DNA of 64,000 bases, taken from Amycolatopsis iheyensis. GTDB taxonomy: Bacteria; Actinomycetota; Actinomycetes; Mycobacteriales; Pseudonocardiaceae. Position numbers and translations under genes: made by a program. The DNA lies in NCBI RefSeq assembly GCF_024703995.1, contig NZ_JAMXQV010000041.1, positions 1 to 64,000 on the forward strand. Direction: 5' to 3'. This document shows, one piece after another, positions 32,085-41,770 of this stretch. The notes beneath the pieces were generated by a model. That model saw only the letters and a program-made list of their open reading frames with translations, was not told the origin of the DNA and searched no databases. The first letter of the stretch is position 1, and each line of letters begins with the position of its first letter.

Positions 32085-32949
32085 TCCTCACCAGCGGCAC
32101 CCCGCGCAACGCCTTACCGGCGCGGGAAAGGGGCCCGCGGTCGGCCTGCCCGAACGAGCGTTCCAGGTAGTGCTGGCCGACCCCGGCGACGGTCACCACG
32201 ACCATGTACCAGACGGCCGCGGCCAGCAGCGTCTCCATCACCAGCAGGTTGTTCGACGAGATGTTGTTGGCCGCGTGGATCAGCTCGGTCACGCCGATCA
32301 CCGACGCCATCGACGTGCCCTTGAGCATGTTGATGAAGTCGTTGCCGGTCGGCGGGATGATCACGCGCATCGCCTGCGGCAGCACGACCCGGCGCAGCGT
32401 CGCGGCCGGCGTCATGCCGATCGACTTGGCCGCCTCGGTCTGTCCGTTGTCGACGCTGTTGAGTCCCGCTCGGACGATCTCGGCCATGTACGCGCTTTCG
32501 TTGAGCGCCAGGCCGAGGAACGCGGCGGTGAACGCGCTGATCAGCACGTTCGTCTGCTCGTGGACCAGGAACGGGATGTCGATCACCGGGAAGACGAGCG
32601 CCAGGTTGTACCAGAGCAGGATCTGCAGCAGCACCGGAAGGCCGCGGAAGAGCCAGATGTAGCCGGCGGCGAACCACCGCGCGACCGGGTTGGCGCTGCG
32701 GCGCAGCAGGGCGATGACGATGCCGAGCACGATCGCGACCGCCTGGGACAACACGGCCAGCACGACGGTGTTGAGCAGGCCGGTCGCCATCACCTTGAAG
32801 AAGACGAAGTCCGGGACCTGGCTCCACTCGATCTGCGCGTTGCCGAGCGCGATGCCCAGCAGCACGAGCAGGGCCAGGATGATCGCGGCGGCGACCCAGC
32901 GGCCCCAGTGCCTCAGGCGGACGATCGGGAGCGGTTCAGGAGCCGCCAT
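32071..32949 (-). CDS. Polar amino-acid ABC transporter permease
   Basis: 292 residues from ATG 32949, overlapping the binding-protein stop by 14 nt. HisM/GlnP-type with about five membrane segments and the EAA loop GQTEAAKSIGMTPAATLRRVVLPQAMRVIIPP. A single permease gene suggests a homodimeric channel. Confidence 0.92.
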   Translation of the reverse strand: MAAPEPLPIVRLRHWGRWVAAAIILALLVLLGIALGNAQIEWSQVPDFVFFKVMATGLLNTVVLAVLSQAVAIVLGIVIALLRRSANPVARWFAAGYIWLFRGLPVLLQILLWYNLALVFPVIDIPFLVHEQTNVLISAFTAAFLGLALNESAYMAEIVRAGLNSVDNGQTEAAKSIGMTPAATLRRVVLPQAMRVIIPPTGNDFINMLKGTSMASVIGVTELIHAANNISSNNLLVMETLLAAAVWYMVVVTVAGVGQHYLERSFGQADRGPLSRAGKALRGVPLVRSARV

Positions 32950-33883
32950 TGACCGCGGCCTCCTTGATCGCGCCCTGCTCGACACCCCAGGCCTGCAGGA
33001 TCTTGCCGTAGGTGCCGTCGGCGATCAGGGCCTGCAGCGCCTTCTGCACGGAGTCGCGCAGCGCGGTGTTCTGCTTGTTGACGCCGATGCCGTACGGCCC
33101 GCCCTCGATCGGCTCACCGGGGACGACCTCGAAGAACTTGCCCTCACCCGCGGTCCGCGAGATGTAGACGGCGCTGGGCAGGTCGTTGAGGATGGCGGCG
33201 ACGCGGCCGGTGCGCAGCTGGTTCTGGTTCTGGTTGTCGCTGTCGGTCGCGGTGACGTTCAGCGCGGGCTTGCCGGCCTGCGTGCACTTCGCGCTCTGGG
33301 CCTCGGCGAACTTCTGGTGGCTGGTGCCCTGCACGACGGCGACGTTCTTGCCGCAGAGGGTCTCCGGGCCGGTGATGCCGTCCGGGTTGCCCTTGCGGAT
33401 CATGATCGTGATGCCCGAGGTGAAGTAGTCGACGAAGTCGATCTGGGCCTGGCGGGTCTTGGTGTCGTTCATGCCGGCCATCGTGAGGTCGATGCGGCCG
33501 GACTGGAGGCTGGTGATCAGCGAGCCGAACGCCATGTCCTGGTGGGCGACGGGGACGCCGAGCTTGGCCGCGATCGCCTTGGCGAGGTCGACCTCGTAGC
33601 CGATCGGGGTCTTGCCGTCGGCGGCGTAGAAGTTGTTGGGCGCGGACTGCAGGTTCGACGCCAGGTGCAGGCCGGCCTGCTTGACGTTGGCCGGCAGCGC
33701 GGCGTTGAGCTGGGCGTCCTTCTGCACGCCCTGGACGATCGCGGCGGTGTCCGGGATGCCGGACGCGGGCGCGCCGGCGGCCTGCGACGTCCCGCCGGCG
33801 CCGTCCGGACCACCACCGCAGGCCGCCACCAGGACGGCGACGCTCGCGAGCAGCACTGCCTGTGCAGCACGACAACGGGACAT
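32936..33883 (-). CDS. Amino-acid ABC transporter substrate-binding lipoprotein
   Basis: 315 residues. GGAGGTCCGTT precedes ATG 33883. Lipobox VAAC at residue 22. SBP family 3 fold: PIGYEVDLAKAIAAKLG, DLTMAGMNDTKTRQAQIDFVDYF, GKNVAVVQGTSHQKF and a C-terminal YGKILQAWGV. Ligand unknown; the linked DauR-type regulator makes a basic or D-amino acid worth considering. First gene of a four-gene operon. Confidence 0.92.
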   Translation of the reverse strand: MSRCRAAQAVLLASVAVLVAACGGGPDGAGGTSQAAGAPASGIPDTAAIVQGVQKDAQLNAALPANVKQAGLHLASNLQSAPNNFYAADGKTPIGYEVDLAKAIAAKLGVPVAHQDMAFGSLITSLQSGRIDLTMAGMNDTKTRQAQIDFVDYFTSGITIMIRKGNPDGITGPETLCGKNVAVVQGTSHQKFAEAQSAKCTQAGKPALNVTATDSDNQNQNQLRTGRVAAILNDLPSAVYISRTAGEGKFFEVVPGEPIEGGPYGIGVNKQNTALRDSVQKALQALIADGTYGKILQAWGVEQGAIKEAAVNGGS

Positions 33884-33918
33884 AACGGACCTCCACTGTT
33901 CGGCTGGCCGGAACGGTA

Positions 33919-33953
33919 CAACTCGTTGTTGAAGAGGTCAACTGGCTGTTGAA
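33919..33953. promoter_or_regulatory. Operator-like direct repeats, 20 bp apart
   Basis: CAACTCGTTGTTGAA (33919-33933) and CAACTGGCTGTTGAA (33939-33953) differ at two positions and repeat at exactly 20 bp. Each has CAAC/GTTG dyad symmetry. They lie in the promoter of the amino-acid ABC operon and just before the divergent Gfo/Idh gene. The fused HTH regulator of the operon is the likely binder (inference). Confidence 0.55.
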
Positions 33954-33978
33954 ATCTGGGTTGGAGTAGCTTTCGCGC

Positions 33979-34962
33979 ATGAGCCTGCGGATCGGCGTCC
34001 TGGGGGCGGCTCGCATCGCCCCCGCTGCCCTGGTCAAGCCCGCTTCTTCACTTCCGGCGGTCACGGTCCACGCCGTCGCGGCGCGGTCCTCCGAGCGGGC
34101 GCAAACGTTTGCGGCCAAGCACGGGATCCCGGTTTCGCACGGTTCGTACGAGGCGTTGCTGGCGGATCCGGACGTCGACGCCGTCTACATCCCGCTGCCG
34201 AACGGCCTGCACGGGCGGTGGACGCGGGCCGCGCTCGAGGCGGGCAAGCACGTGCTGTGCGAGAAGCCGTTCACGGCCAACGCGGCGGAGGCGCGGGAGA
34301 TCGCGGCGCTGGCGGCTTCGTCGGACCGCGTGGTGATGGAGGCGTTCCACTACCGCTACCACCCGCTGGCGCTGCGGGTGGCGGAGATCGTGGCCTCCGG
34401 CGAGCTGGGCGTCCTCGAGCGGGTGGAGGTGTCGTTCTGCTTCCCGCTGCCGAAGTTCTCGGACATCCGCTACGACTACGACCTGGCGGGCGGCGCGACG
34501 ATGGACGCGGGCTGCTACGCGGTCCACATGGCCCGGCTGTTCGGCGGCGAGACGCCTTCAGTCGTCTCGGCGACGGCGAAGCTGCGGTCACCGCGGGTCG
34601 ACCGGGCGATGACGGCGGAGCTCGCGTACCCCTCGGGCCACACGGGCCGGGTGACGTGCTCGATGTGGTCGACGTCGCTGCTGAAGATCAGCGCGAAGGT
34701 GGTCGGCTCGAAGGGGACGCTCAGCGTGCTCAACCCGCTGGCACCGCAGGCTTACCACCGGTTCACCGTCCGGATCGGCGACACTCGGCGCACGGAGAAG
34801 TTCCCCCGCCGCCCGACCTACGCCTACCAGCTGGAGGCGTTCGCGGCCGCGGTCCTGGCGGGTGCCCCGGTGCCGACGTCGGCGGAAGACGCGGTGGAGA
34901 CGATGTCGGTGATCGACGAGATCTACCGGGCGGCGGGGCTGCCGGTGCGCGAGCCGAGCTGA
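33979..34962 (+). CDS. Gfo/Idh/MocA-family oxidoreductase
   Basis: 327 residues. N-terminal Rossmann fold (RIGVLGAARIAP), the family Lys in VLCEKPFTANAAE (about 96), substrate-loop MEAFHYRYHPL, and the C-terminal domain with GGATMDAGCYAVHMARLFGG. NAD(P)-dependent dehydrogenase of a sugar, polyol or related substrate; specificity cannot be read. It is divergent from the amino-acid transporter. Its last 40 bp overlap the convergent NADAR gene. Confidence 0.9.
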   Translation: MSLRIGVLGAARIAPAALVKPASSLPAVTVHAVAARSSERAQTFAAKHGIPVSHGSYEALLADPDVDAVYIPLPNGLHGRWTRAALEAGKHVLCEKPFTANAAEAREIAALAASSDRVVMEAFHYRYHPLALRVAEIVASGELGVLERVEVSFCFPLPKFSDIRYDYDLAGGATMDAGCYAVHMARLFGGETPSVVSATAKLRSPRVDRAMTAELAYPSGHTGRVTCSMWSTSLLKISAKVVGSKGTLSVLNPLAPQAYHRFTVRIGDTRRTEKFPRRPTYAYQLEAFAAAVLAGAPVPTSAEDAVETMSVIDEIYRAAGLPVREPS

Positions 34963-35504
34963 CTTCGGACGTCGGCGAGTGCGAAGCCCAGCAGGTTGAG
35001 CCCTCGCCACGCACGTGGCTTCTCCGCTCGCGGGTCGTCCGCGGCCAGGCCGATTCCCCACACCCGGTCGACCGGGCTCGCCTCGACCAGCACCCGCTCG
35101 CCGGTCCCCGCCAGGAACCGCGCCAGCTCGGGGTGCTGGGCGAACTTCGCCGCGCCGGCCGCCACCACGATGCTGTAGCGGTGGGCCACCCAGGTCTCTT
35201 CGTCGAACCCGCGGACCTGGCGGCCGAAGTCCTTGGCCTGCTTCGGGTGCACCGCCGTCAGCACCCGGGCGGCCGCCTCGTCGTCGCCGAAGAGGCGGGC
35301 CTTGCGCCACATCATGTAGTGCTCAGCGGTCGCGAAGCGCACGCCGTCGGCTTCGAACGGCGCCGGCCACCACTGGCTGAAGCACCCTGCGCCGACCCCG
35401 CCGCCGCGGGGTGGGCGGTAGCCCCAGAAGTACACGTACTTGAACCGCTTCCCCGCGTCGAGGGCGCGGGTCAGCTCCTCGACACTGCGCGGGTGACCGG
35501 TCAT
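34923..35504 (-). CDS. NADAR-family protein (YbiA-like)
   Basis: 193 residues from ATG 35504. Family landmarks: FSQWWPAPFEADGVRFATAEHYMMWRKA near residue 42, GRQVRGFDEETWVAHR, and LVEASPVDRVWGIGL, which includes residues of the N-glycosidase-like active site. NADAR proteins act on ADP-ribose-linked or riboflavin-intermediate glycosidic bonds, for example reversing ADP-ribosylation or removing damaged riboflavin intermediates. No partner gene clarifies which. Confidence 0.88.
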   Translation of the reverse strand: MTGHPRSVEELTRALDAGKRFKYVYFWGYRPPRGGGVGAGCFSQWWPAPFEADGVRFATAEHYMMWRKARLFGDDEAAARVLTAVHPKQAKDFGRQVRGFDEETWVAHRYSIVVAAGAAKFAQHPELARFLAGTGERVLVEASPVDRVWGIGLAADDPRAEKPRAWRGLNLLGFALADVRSQLGSRTGSPAAR

Positions 35505-35570
35505 GGCCCCAGTCTCACCCGCGCGGCAGCCGTCCCGCACCCGGATTTCCGGGTGCGGGACGACCCGCGC

Positions 35571-36776
35571 CTACGCGGCCACGTAGTTGCCGGACAGGAT
35601 CAGCAGCACCTGGACCGTGATGCCGGTCCCGTAGTAGTCCGTCGCGTCCGGGGACCACGTCGAGACCGCCGTCCACAGCTTGTCCAGCCAGGCCTGGCTG
35701 CCCGCGTCCGTCATCGCCGCCACCGCGAACGGGGCCGTGAAGCACGGGTGCTGGCCGCTCTCCACCTTCGAGCCCGACAGCGAGTAGCCGCTCTGGATCT
35801 TGGCCGGGTCGCTGCCCGTCGCCGACTTGATCCACGTGTTCATCTTGCGCACCTGCGCCGTGGCCGCGCTCCCCGACGCGGTGATCGCGTCCGCGCCGAG
35901 GCGCCACGGGTCGCGGCAGGCGTTCCAGCTGTACTTGCCGTCGTTCGGACCCTCCAGGAACTCCGCCGGCGCCGGCTTCGGCGTCGAGTTCGTGTTGACG
36001 ACGAAGTCCGGCAGCAGGCCCGTGTTCGGCGCGTACGACGACTGCAGCTGGCTCACCGCGGTCTCCGACCGGGTCCGGACCTGGTCCCAGAAACTGTCGC
36101 CGGTCGCCTTCGCGAAGGCCCGCAGGTGCCCCGGCATCCAGTCCGACGAGCGCGAGCTGTTCTTGTACTCCGCGTCATTGCCCCAGTCGCCCAGCAGCGT
36201 GAACTTCGTGCTGTTGTTGACCTCGGACTTCTTGATGGCGTTGATGATCCGGACGGCCTCGGCCTTGTAGTTCACCGAGCCGGAGCTGCCCCACTTCACG
36301 TCGGCGATCAGCAGGCCGTAGGCGATTTCGAGGTCGCCGTCGGTGGCCGAGTCACTGCCGTTGACGCTCTTGCAGCTCGAGTTCTGCTCGGCCGCGTGCA
36401 GGTCCTTGTTGTTGACCGACGGGTGCGCCTTCACGAACTTGAGGATCCCGTCGACGATCGAGCGCGCCTGCGGGTCCTTGTCGGCCATCATCGCCGAGAT
36501 CGTCAGGCCGTAGCCCTCGCCCTCGGCGACGAAGGCGTGGTCGGCGTCCTTCGACAGCACGGCGTAGGTGCCGCTGCCGCACTTGGTGGTGAGGAAGTTC
36601 TTCTTCCAGAAGTCGTAGTACTTCTGCAGCGCCTGGTCCTGCGCGGCCTGCGAGACGGACGGTCTGAGGGTCCCCGGCACGTACGGCGTGCCCGCCGCGT
36701 TCGCGGTCGCCGGCACGCTCAGCAGCCCGGCGGCGAGCGCGGCCGAAGCCACCACCGCTTGGACGATCCTCTTCAT
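35571..36776 (-). CDS. Secreted GH8 glycosidase (endoglucanase or chitosanase)
   Basis: 401 residues. GGAGGAGCG precedes ATG 36776. Signal peptide to about residue 27 (ATANA-A). GH8 landmarks: FVAEGEGYGLTISAMMADKD with the candidate acid Glu near 84, SATDGDLEIAYGLLIADVKWG with Asp near 143, and SWNACRDPWRLG. The family cleaves beta-1,4-glucans, xylans or chitosan by inversion. The promoter carries a palindrome like the one reported for actinomycete chitosanase genes, which favours chitosan but does not prove it. No binding module. Confidence 0.85.
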   Translation of the reverse strand: MKRIVQAVVASAALAAGLLSVPATANAAGTPYVPGTLRPSVSQAAQDQALQKYYDFWKKNFLTTKCGSGTYAVLSKDADHAFVAEGEGYGLTISAMMADKDPQARSIVDGILKFVKAHPSVNNKDLHAAEQNSSCKSVNGSDSATDGDLEIAYGLLIADVKWGSSGSVNYKAEAVRIINAIKKSEVNNSTKFTLLGDWGNDAEYKNSSRSSDWMPGHLRAFAKATGDSFWDQVRTRSETAVSQLQSSYAPNTGLLPDFVVNTNSTPKPAPAEFLEGPNDGKYSWNACRDPWRLGADAITASGSAATAQVRKMNTWIKSATGSDPAKIQSGYSLSGSKVESGQHPCFTAPFAVAAMTDAGSQAWLDKLWTAVSTWSPDATDYYGTGITVQVLLILSGNYVAA

Positions 36777-36854
36777 CGCTCCTCCGTAAGGACATCGTTG
36801 GCTGCGGCGAGGGCGATCAGAGCCTGACAGAAGGTTCAAGACCGGGTCAAGACT

Positions 36855-36873
36855 GTTAGGAAACTTTCCTTAC
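36855..36873. promoter_or_regulatory. AGGAAA/TTTCCT palindrome upstream of the GH8 gene
   Basis: Read on the minus strand it is GTAAGGAAAGTTTCCTAAC, 79 to 97 nt before the GH8 start. From memory it is nearly identical to the operator palindrome described upstream of Streptomyces chitosanase genes (CsnR-type control). Confidence 0.55.
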
Positions 36874-36931
36874 AATTACCGTGAGTGGTCTCACCGCCGG
36901 TTCCGCGCCCGGACGGACTAGCGTGGACCCC

Positions 36932-37327
36932 ATGAAGATCGACGACCGCGGCCCCGACTTCCGCGCGTTCTGGACCGAGCGCCGGCTGGCCACCCTCACC
37001 ACGGTCCGGCCGGACGGCACCCCGCACGTCGTCGCGGTCGGCGTGACCGTGGACTTCGAGACCGGCCTCGCCCGGGTGATCACCTTCGACTCGTCGGTCA
37101 AGGCCAGGATGATCCGGGCCGCGGGCGCCGACGGCGTGCCGGTCGCGGTCTGCCAGCTCGAAGGCCCGAAGTGGTCCACATTGGAGGGACGAGCGGTGCT
37201 GCGCGACGACCCGGAGTCCGTGCGGGACGCGGAAAACCGGTACGCCGCGCGCTACCGCCAACCCAAGCCGAACCCCCGGCGCGTGGTACTGGAGATCACG
37301 GTGACCAAGATCCTCGGCAACGCCTAG
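36932..37327 (+). CDS. PPOX-class F420/FMN-dependent enzyme
   Basis: 131 residues from ATG 36932. Split-barrel flavin/F420-binding fold: RRLATLTTVRPDGTPHVVAVGVTVD at the N-terminus, GPKWSTLEGRAVLRDD, and a C-terminal RYRQPKPNPRRVVLEITVTKILG. Similar to mycobacterial F420H2-dependent biliverdin reductase-like proteins. Substrate unknown. The last 4 bp overlap the convergent TetR gene. Confidence 0.85.
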   Translation: MKIDDRGPDFRAFWTERRLATLTTVRPDGTPHVVAVGVTVDFETGLARVITFDSSVKARMIRAAGADGVPVAVCQLEGPKWSTLEGRAVLRDDPESVRDAENRYAARYRQPKPNPRRVVLEITVTKILGNA

Positions 37328-37865
37328 CCGGCCCGCGAGTGCACCACTCGCGCGTACTCCGCCAGCAGCGTCGCCAGGTCGCTGTGCTCCCCCACCGAGG
37401 CCAGCTGCTGGTGCCCCACCAGCACCGCCATGCCCAGCGACGTCAGCGTGCGCGCGAGGTCGCCGTCGCCGACGATGCCCTTGACCGCCGCCCCCACCGT
37501 GCGCAGCCGGGCCGAGTCGACGCGTTTCTGGGCCGCCCGCACGGTTTCGTCGTTCGCCGCCCACGCGCGGATCGCCGCTTCGGCCTCGTGCGGCAGCTCG
37601 AGCGTGAGGTCCATCAACGCGGCGAAGTCCGCCGCCGGGCCGACGGAGCCGAAGTCGCGCTCGCGCAGGATCAGCACCTGCCGGTTCTCCCAGTGGTCCA
37701 GCAGCTGGTCCACGAAACCCGGCCAGCCGCCGAAGTGGTGGTAGAACGACCCGCTCGTGACGCCGAGGCACCGGCACAGCCGGCCGACGTTCAGCTCGGT
37801 GAACCCGTGCTCCGCCAACGTCTTCAGCGCGGCGTCGAAGTACGCCTGCCGCGTCACCGAAGGCA

Positions 37866-37866
<1 letters not shown>
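37324..37866 (-). CDS. TetR-family regulator
   Basis: 180 residues. N-terminal HTH: FDAALKTLAEHGFTELNVGRLCRCLGVTSGSFYHHFGGW. The ligand-binding part is helical and diverged. Its ATG overlaps the acyl-CoA synthetase stop by 1 nt (TGATG), so it is co-expressed with and probably controls that gene and perhaps itself. Confidence 0.9.
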
Positions 37867-39398
<1,532 letters not shown>

Positions 39399-39463
39399 CG
39401 GGTGCTCCTCGGGCCGGCGCTGGACCATAGACCGGCCTATGGTGCGCCGCGGCCCGCCGAGCG

Positions 39464-39826
39464 TCAAGCTTCGAACCGGCGCCGGGCCGCCTCGATGTCG
39501 CCGAGGAACCGCTGCGTCCACCCGCACATGGCGTCGACGGTCGCGCGCAGCCCCTGCCCCGGCTCGGTGAGGGTGTACTCGACCCGCGGCGGCACGGTCG
39601 GGTGCACCTCGCGCTCGACCAGCCCGTTGCGCTCCAGCATGCGCAGGTTCTGGGTGAGCATCTTGTGGCTGATGCCCTCGACCGCGTCGCGCAGTTCGCT
39701 GAAGCGCAGCGTGCGGTCGCCGAGGGTCTCGATGATCAGGAACGCCCACTTGTTGGCGACGTCGGAGAAGATCTCGCGCGCCAGCGAATCCGCGCGGGAA
39801 AGGTCCGCGTCCTGCTTGGTCACCAT
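39464..39826 (-). CDS. HxlR-family regulator
   Basis: 120 residues. Winged HTH with the HxlR pattern: VANKWAFLIIETLGDRTLRFSELRDAVEGISHKMLTQNLRMLERNGLVEREVHPTVPPRVEYTLT. The RidA gene starts 93 bp away on the opposite strand, so this protein probably controls it from the shared region 39827-39918. Confidence 0.9.
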   Translation of the reverse strand: MVTKQDADLSRADSLAREIFSDVANKWAFLIIETLGDRTLRFSELRDAVEGISHKMLTQNLRMLERNGLVEREVHPTVPPRVEYTLTEPGQGLRATVDAMCGWTQRFLGDIEAARRRFEA

Positions 39827-39918
39827 CTGGTTCCCCCGTCACCGGAAAGTGCCTTCTTCCGCACCGTCCGACACTCTCCTACGGTTCCTGGGTAACCACA
39901 AGAGACCACGGAGGAAAA

Positions 39919-40305
39919 GTGGCTGTCACCCTGCTGAATCCCGCGAAGCTCACGGAAATCGAGGTCTACCACCAGGTCTCGATCGCCTCGGGGACGAAGC
40001 TCGTCTTCGTCGCGGGACAGGTCGACTGGGCGGCCGGAAGCGGCCTCGCCGCACAGGTCGAGCAGTGCTACCTCAACGTCGCCGCCGCCGTGGCCGCGGC
40101 CGGCGGTTCGTTCGACGACGTAGCGAAACTGACCTGCTACGTCGTCGGCTGGACGCCGGACAAGATGCCCGAGCTCCTCGCCGGGATCGCGCGTGCCACG
40201 GAGAAGCTGGGCACCACCGCGAAACCGCCGGCCACCCTGATCGGCGTCGCCGCGCTCGACGTTCCCGAGCACCTCGTCGAGGTCGAAGCCACCGCGGTGC
40301 TTTAG
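39919..40305 (+). CDS. RidA/YjgF-family protein
   Basis: 128 residues from GTG 39919, with GGAGGAAAA upstream. Chorismate-mutase-like fold: LVFVAGQVDWAAGSGLAAQVEQCYLNVAAAVAAAGGSFDDVAKLTCYVV and a C-terminal PPATLIGVAALDVPEHLVEVEA. The usual imine-deaminase Arg (R105 of RidA) is not evident: the equivalent region reads ATLIGV, so it may not be a canonical RidA. Divergent from HxlR. Confidence 0.85.
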   Translation: MAVTLLNPAKLTEIEVYHQVSIASGTKLVFVAGQVDWAAGSGLAAQVEQCYLNVAAAVAAAGGSFDDVAKLTCYVVGWTPDKMPELLAGIARATEKLGTTAKPPATLIGVAALDVPEHLVEVEATAVL

Positions 40306-40560
40306 GCGGTGTCCGGTAAGTCATCGGAGCCAGAGCATGATCGCCGCGAGAACCCTTGGCGACGCGGCGGGCGATCTGATCGTCCCGCTCCGGGCCGACG
40401 AAGCTGATCCGCCGGTCCCGCATCGCCTCCCGGGTCGAGGGATGCGAACACGTCGTCTTTAACGATCACCCGGTCGAGGATCTTGTTCCAGGTGCCGTCC
40501 TTGGTCCACAACCGCAGTCGCTCATGCGCTGTTTTCCACGGTCCGTAGCGCCGCCTACAG
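40306..40560 (-). pseudogene. IS5-type transposase remnant
   Basis: On the minus strand YGPWKTAHERLRLWTKDGTWNKILDRV is the N-terminal signature of IS5-family (IS4811-like) transposases. The frame then degenerates, and neither the DDE catalytic core nor a start codon is present. The outer end (40306-40325) contains TTACCGGACACC on the minus strand, like the terminal repeat of such elements. It lies between RidA and the iniC-like gene. Confidence 0.7.
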
Positions 40561-40567
40561 GACCCGC

Positions 40568-41770
40568 CTAGGCGAACAACGACAGCAGGCCCTCGGTCGA
40601 GCGCACCACGACGTGCGCGGCCGTCCGCTCGGCGTGCGGCCGGTCCGGGCGCTCCGCCTCGTGCCGCCACCGCCGCAGCGCGTCCAGGCCCGCGTCGTAG
40701 ATGTCGCCCGGGTCCGCGTCCGGCTCGAGGCCGAGCCGGTCCGCCGGGGCCGTGCCCTGCGCGCCCAGCAAGCGGATCGCCTCTTCCGCCGGCTCACCGG
40801 ACAACGCCGTGCGGCCGCCGGTGATGTCGGCGATCAGGCGCAGTTCGCGGAAGTCGTGGGCGGCCGCGGCGAAGCGTTCCACCCGGGACACCAGGCGGTC
40901 GCCGCCCGGGCGGGGGTGCGCGGCCAGCAGCGCTTCCAGCCGGATGATCGCCGTGCGGGCCTTCAGCGCCTCGGCCCGCGCGACGAAACAACCGGCCAGG
41001 GTGTCGCGCAGCTCGCCGAGACCACTGCGGCGGACCAGCTCGGTCGACAGCTTGAGCGGCTCGTCGCAGCCGGTGCGGATCAGCGTCAGCGCCAGCCGGA
41101 CGCCGAACATCCCGAACCGCACCACCAGCGACCGGCGCGTCTCCACGGTGATCGGGCCAGGGAACGCCGGATCGGTGAACGAATCCACCGAAAGCACGTG
41201 CCGTTCCAGCTCTTCGCGCGGCACCGCGGCGAACGCCGCCAGGAGGTCGAACTCGTCTTCACGCAGCGAGCGGCCGCCGTAGGCCAGCTGGCCGGCGACC
41301 GCGATGACGCCCAGGAACCCCGTGCACAGCGGGTCTTCACGCCAGGCGCGGCGCGCCAGCTGCTTCGCGGTGAGCAACGCGTCGATCCGGCCCGCGCCGA
41401 CCTCGTCGGCCCGGGACAGCACCAGCACCGAGTTGACCGCGCTCTGCCGCGCGAACGGCGAGCCGCCCGGCGGGTGCGCCGCGGCGAGCTCGTCCGGCTC
41501 GAGGTGGCGTACCAGCCGCACCGTCGCGTCCGGGAAGTCGTCGGCCGGGCCGGGGTCGTCCAGCAGCACGAGGTCCCGCAGCGCGCGCGTCGGCCATTCG
41601 CCGAGCGCGGCGGCGAGCGTCGTCTTGCCCGACGACGGCGCGCCGGCGAACGCGACGCGCAGCGGCTGCTCGAGCCGGTTCAGGCAGTCGTTCAGGAGCG
41701 CCGAAGCACGCGGGTCGTCGCGGTAGAGCCCGGCCGCGGCGTGCAGCAGGTCGCGGACGTCCTGCGTCAC
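40568..41770 (-). CDS. iniC: IniC-like dynamin-family GTPase
   Basis: 400 residues from GTG 41770 (GTGA overlap with the iniA-like gene). P-loop FAGAPSSGKTTLAAALG (about 38), a shortened G3 (VLLDDPGPADD) and a G4-like VLSRADEV in place of NKxD. The stalk is helical with hydrophobic TLIRTGCDEP. In mycobacteria iniC follows iniA in the isoniazid-inducible operon. Pairing with the next gene suggests a heteromeric membrane-remodelling dynamin. Confidence 0.8.
   Translation of the reverse strand: MTQDVRDLLHAAAGLYRDDPRASALLNDCLNRLEQPLRVAFAGAPSSGKTTLAAALGEWPTRALRDLVLLDDPGPADDFPDATVRLVRHLEPDELAAAHPPGGSPFARQSAVNSVLVLSRADEVGAGRIDALLTAKQLARRAWREDPLCTGFLGVIAVAGQLAYGGRSLREDEFDLLAAFAAVPREELERHVLSVDSFTDPAFPGPITVETRRSLVVRFGMFGVRLALTLIRTGCDEPLKLSTELVRRSGLGELRDTLAGCFVARAEALKARTAIIRLEALLAAHPRPGGDRLVSRVERFAAAAHDFRELRLIADITGGRTALSGEPAEEAIRLLGAQGTAPADRLGLEPDADPGDIYDAGLDALRRWRHEAERPDRPHAERTAAHVVVRSTEGLLSLFA

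Noticed and set aside
34218..36827. 869-codon plus-strand open frame
   Set aside because: It runs through Gfo/Idh in another frame and antisense to NADAR and GH8, all of which have clear motifs; low-complexity Arg/Gly/Ala composition.
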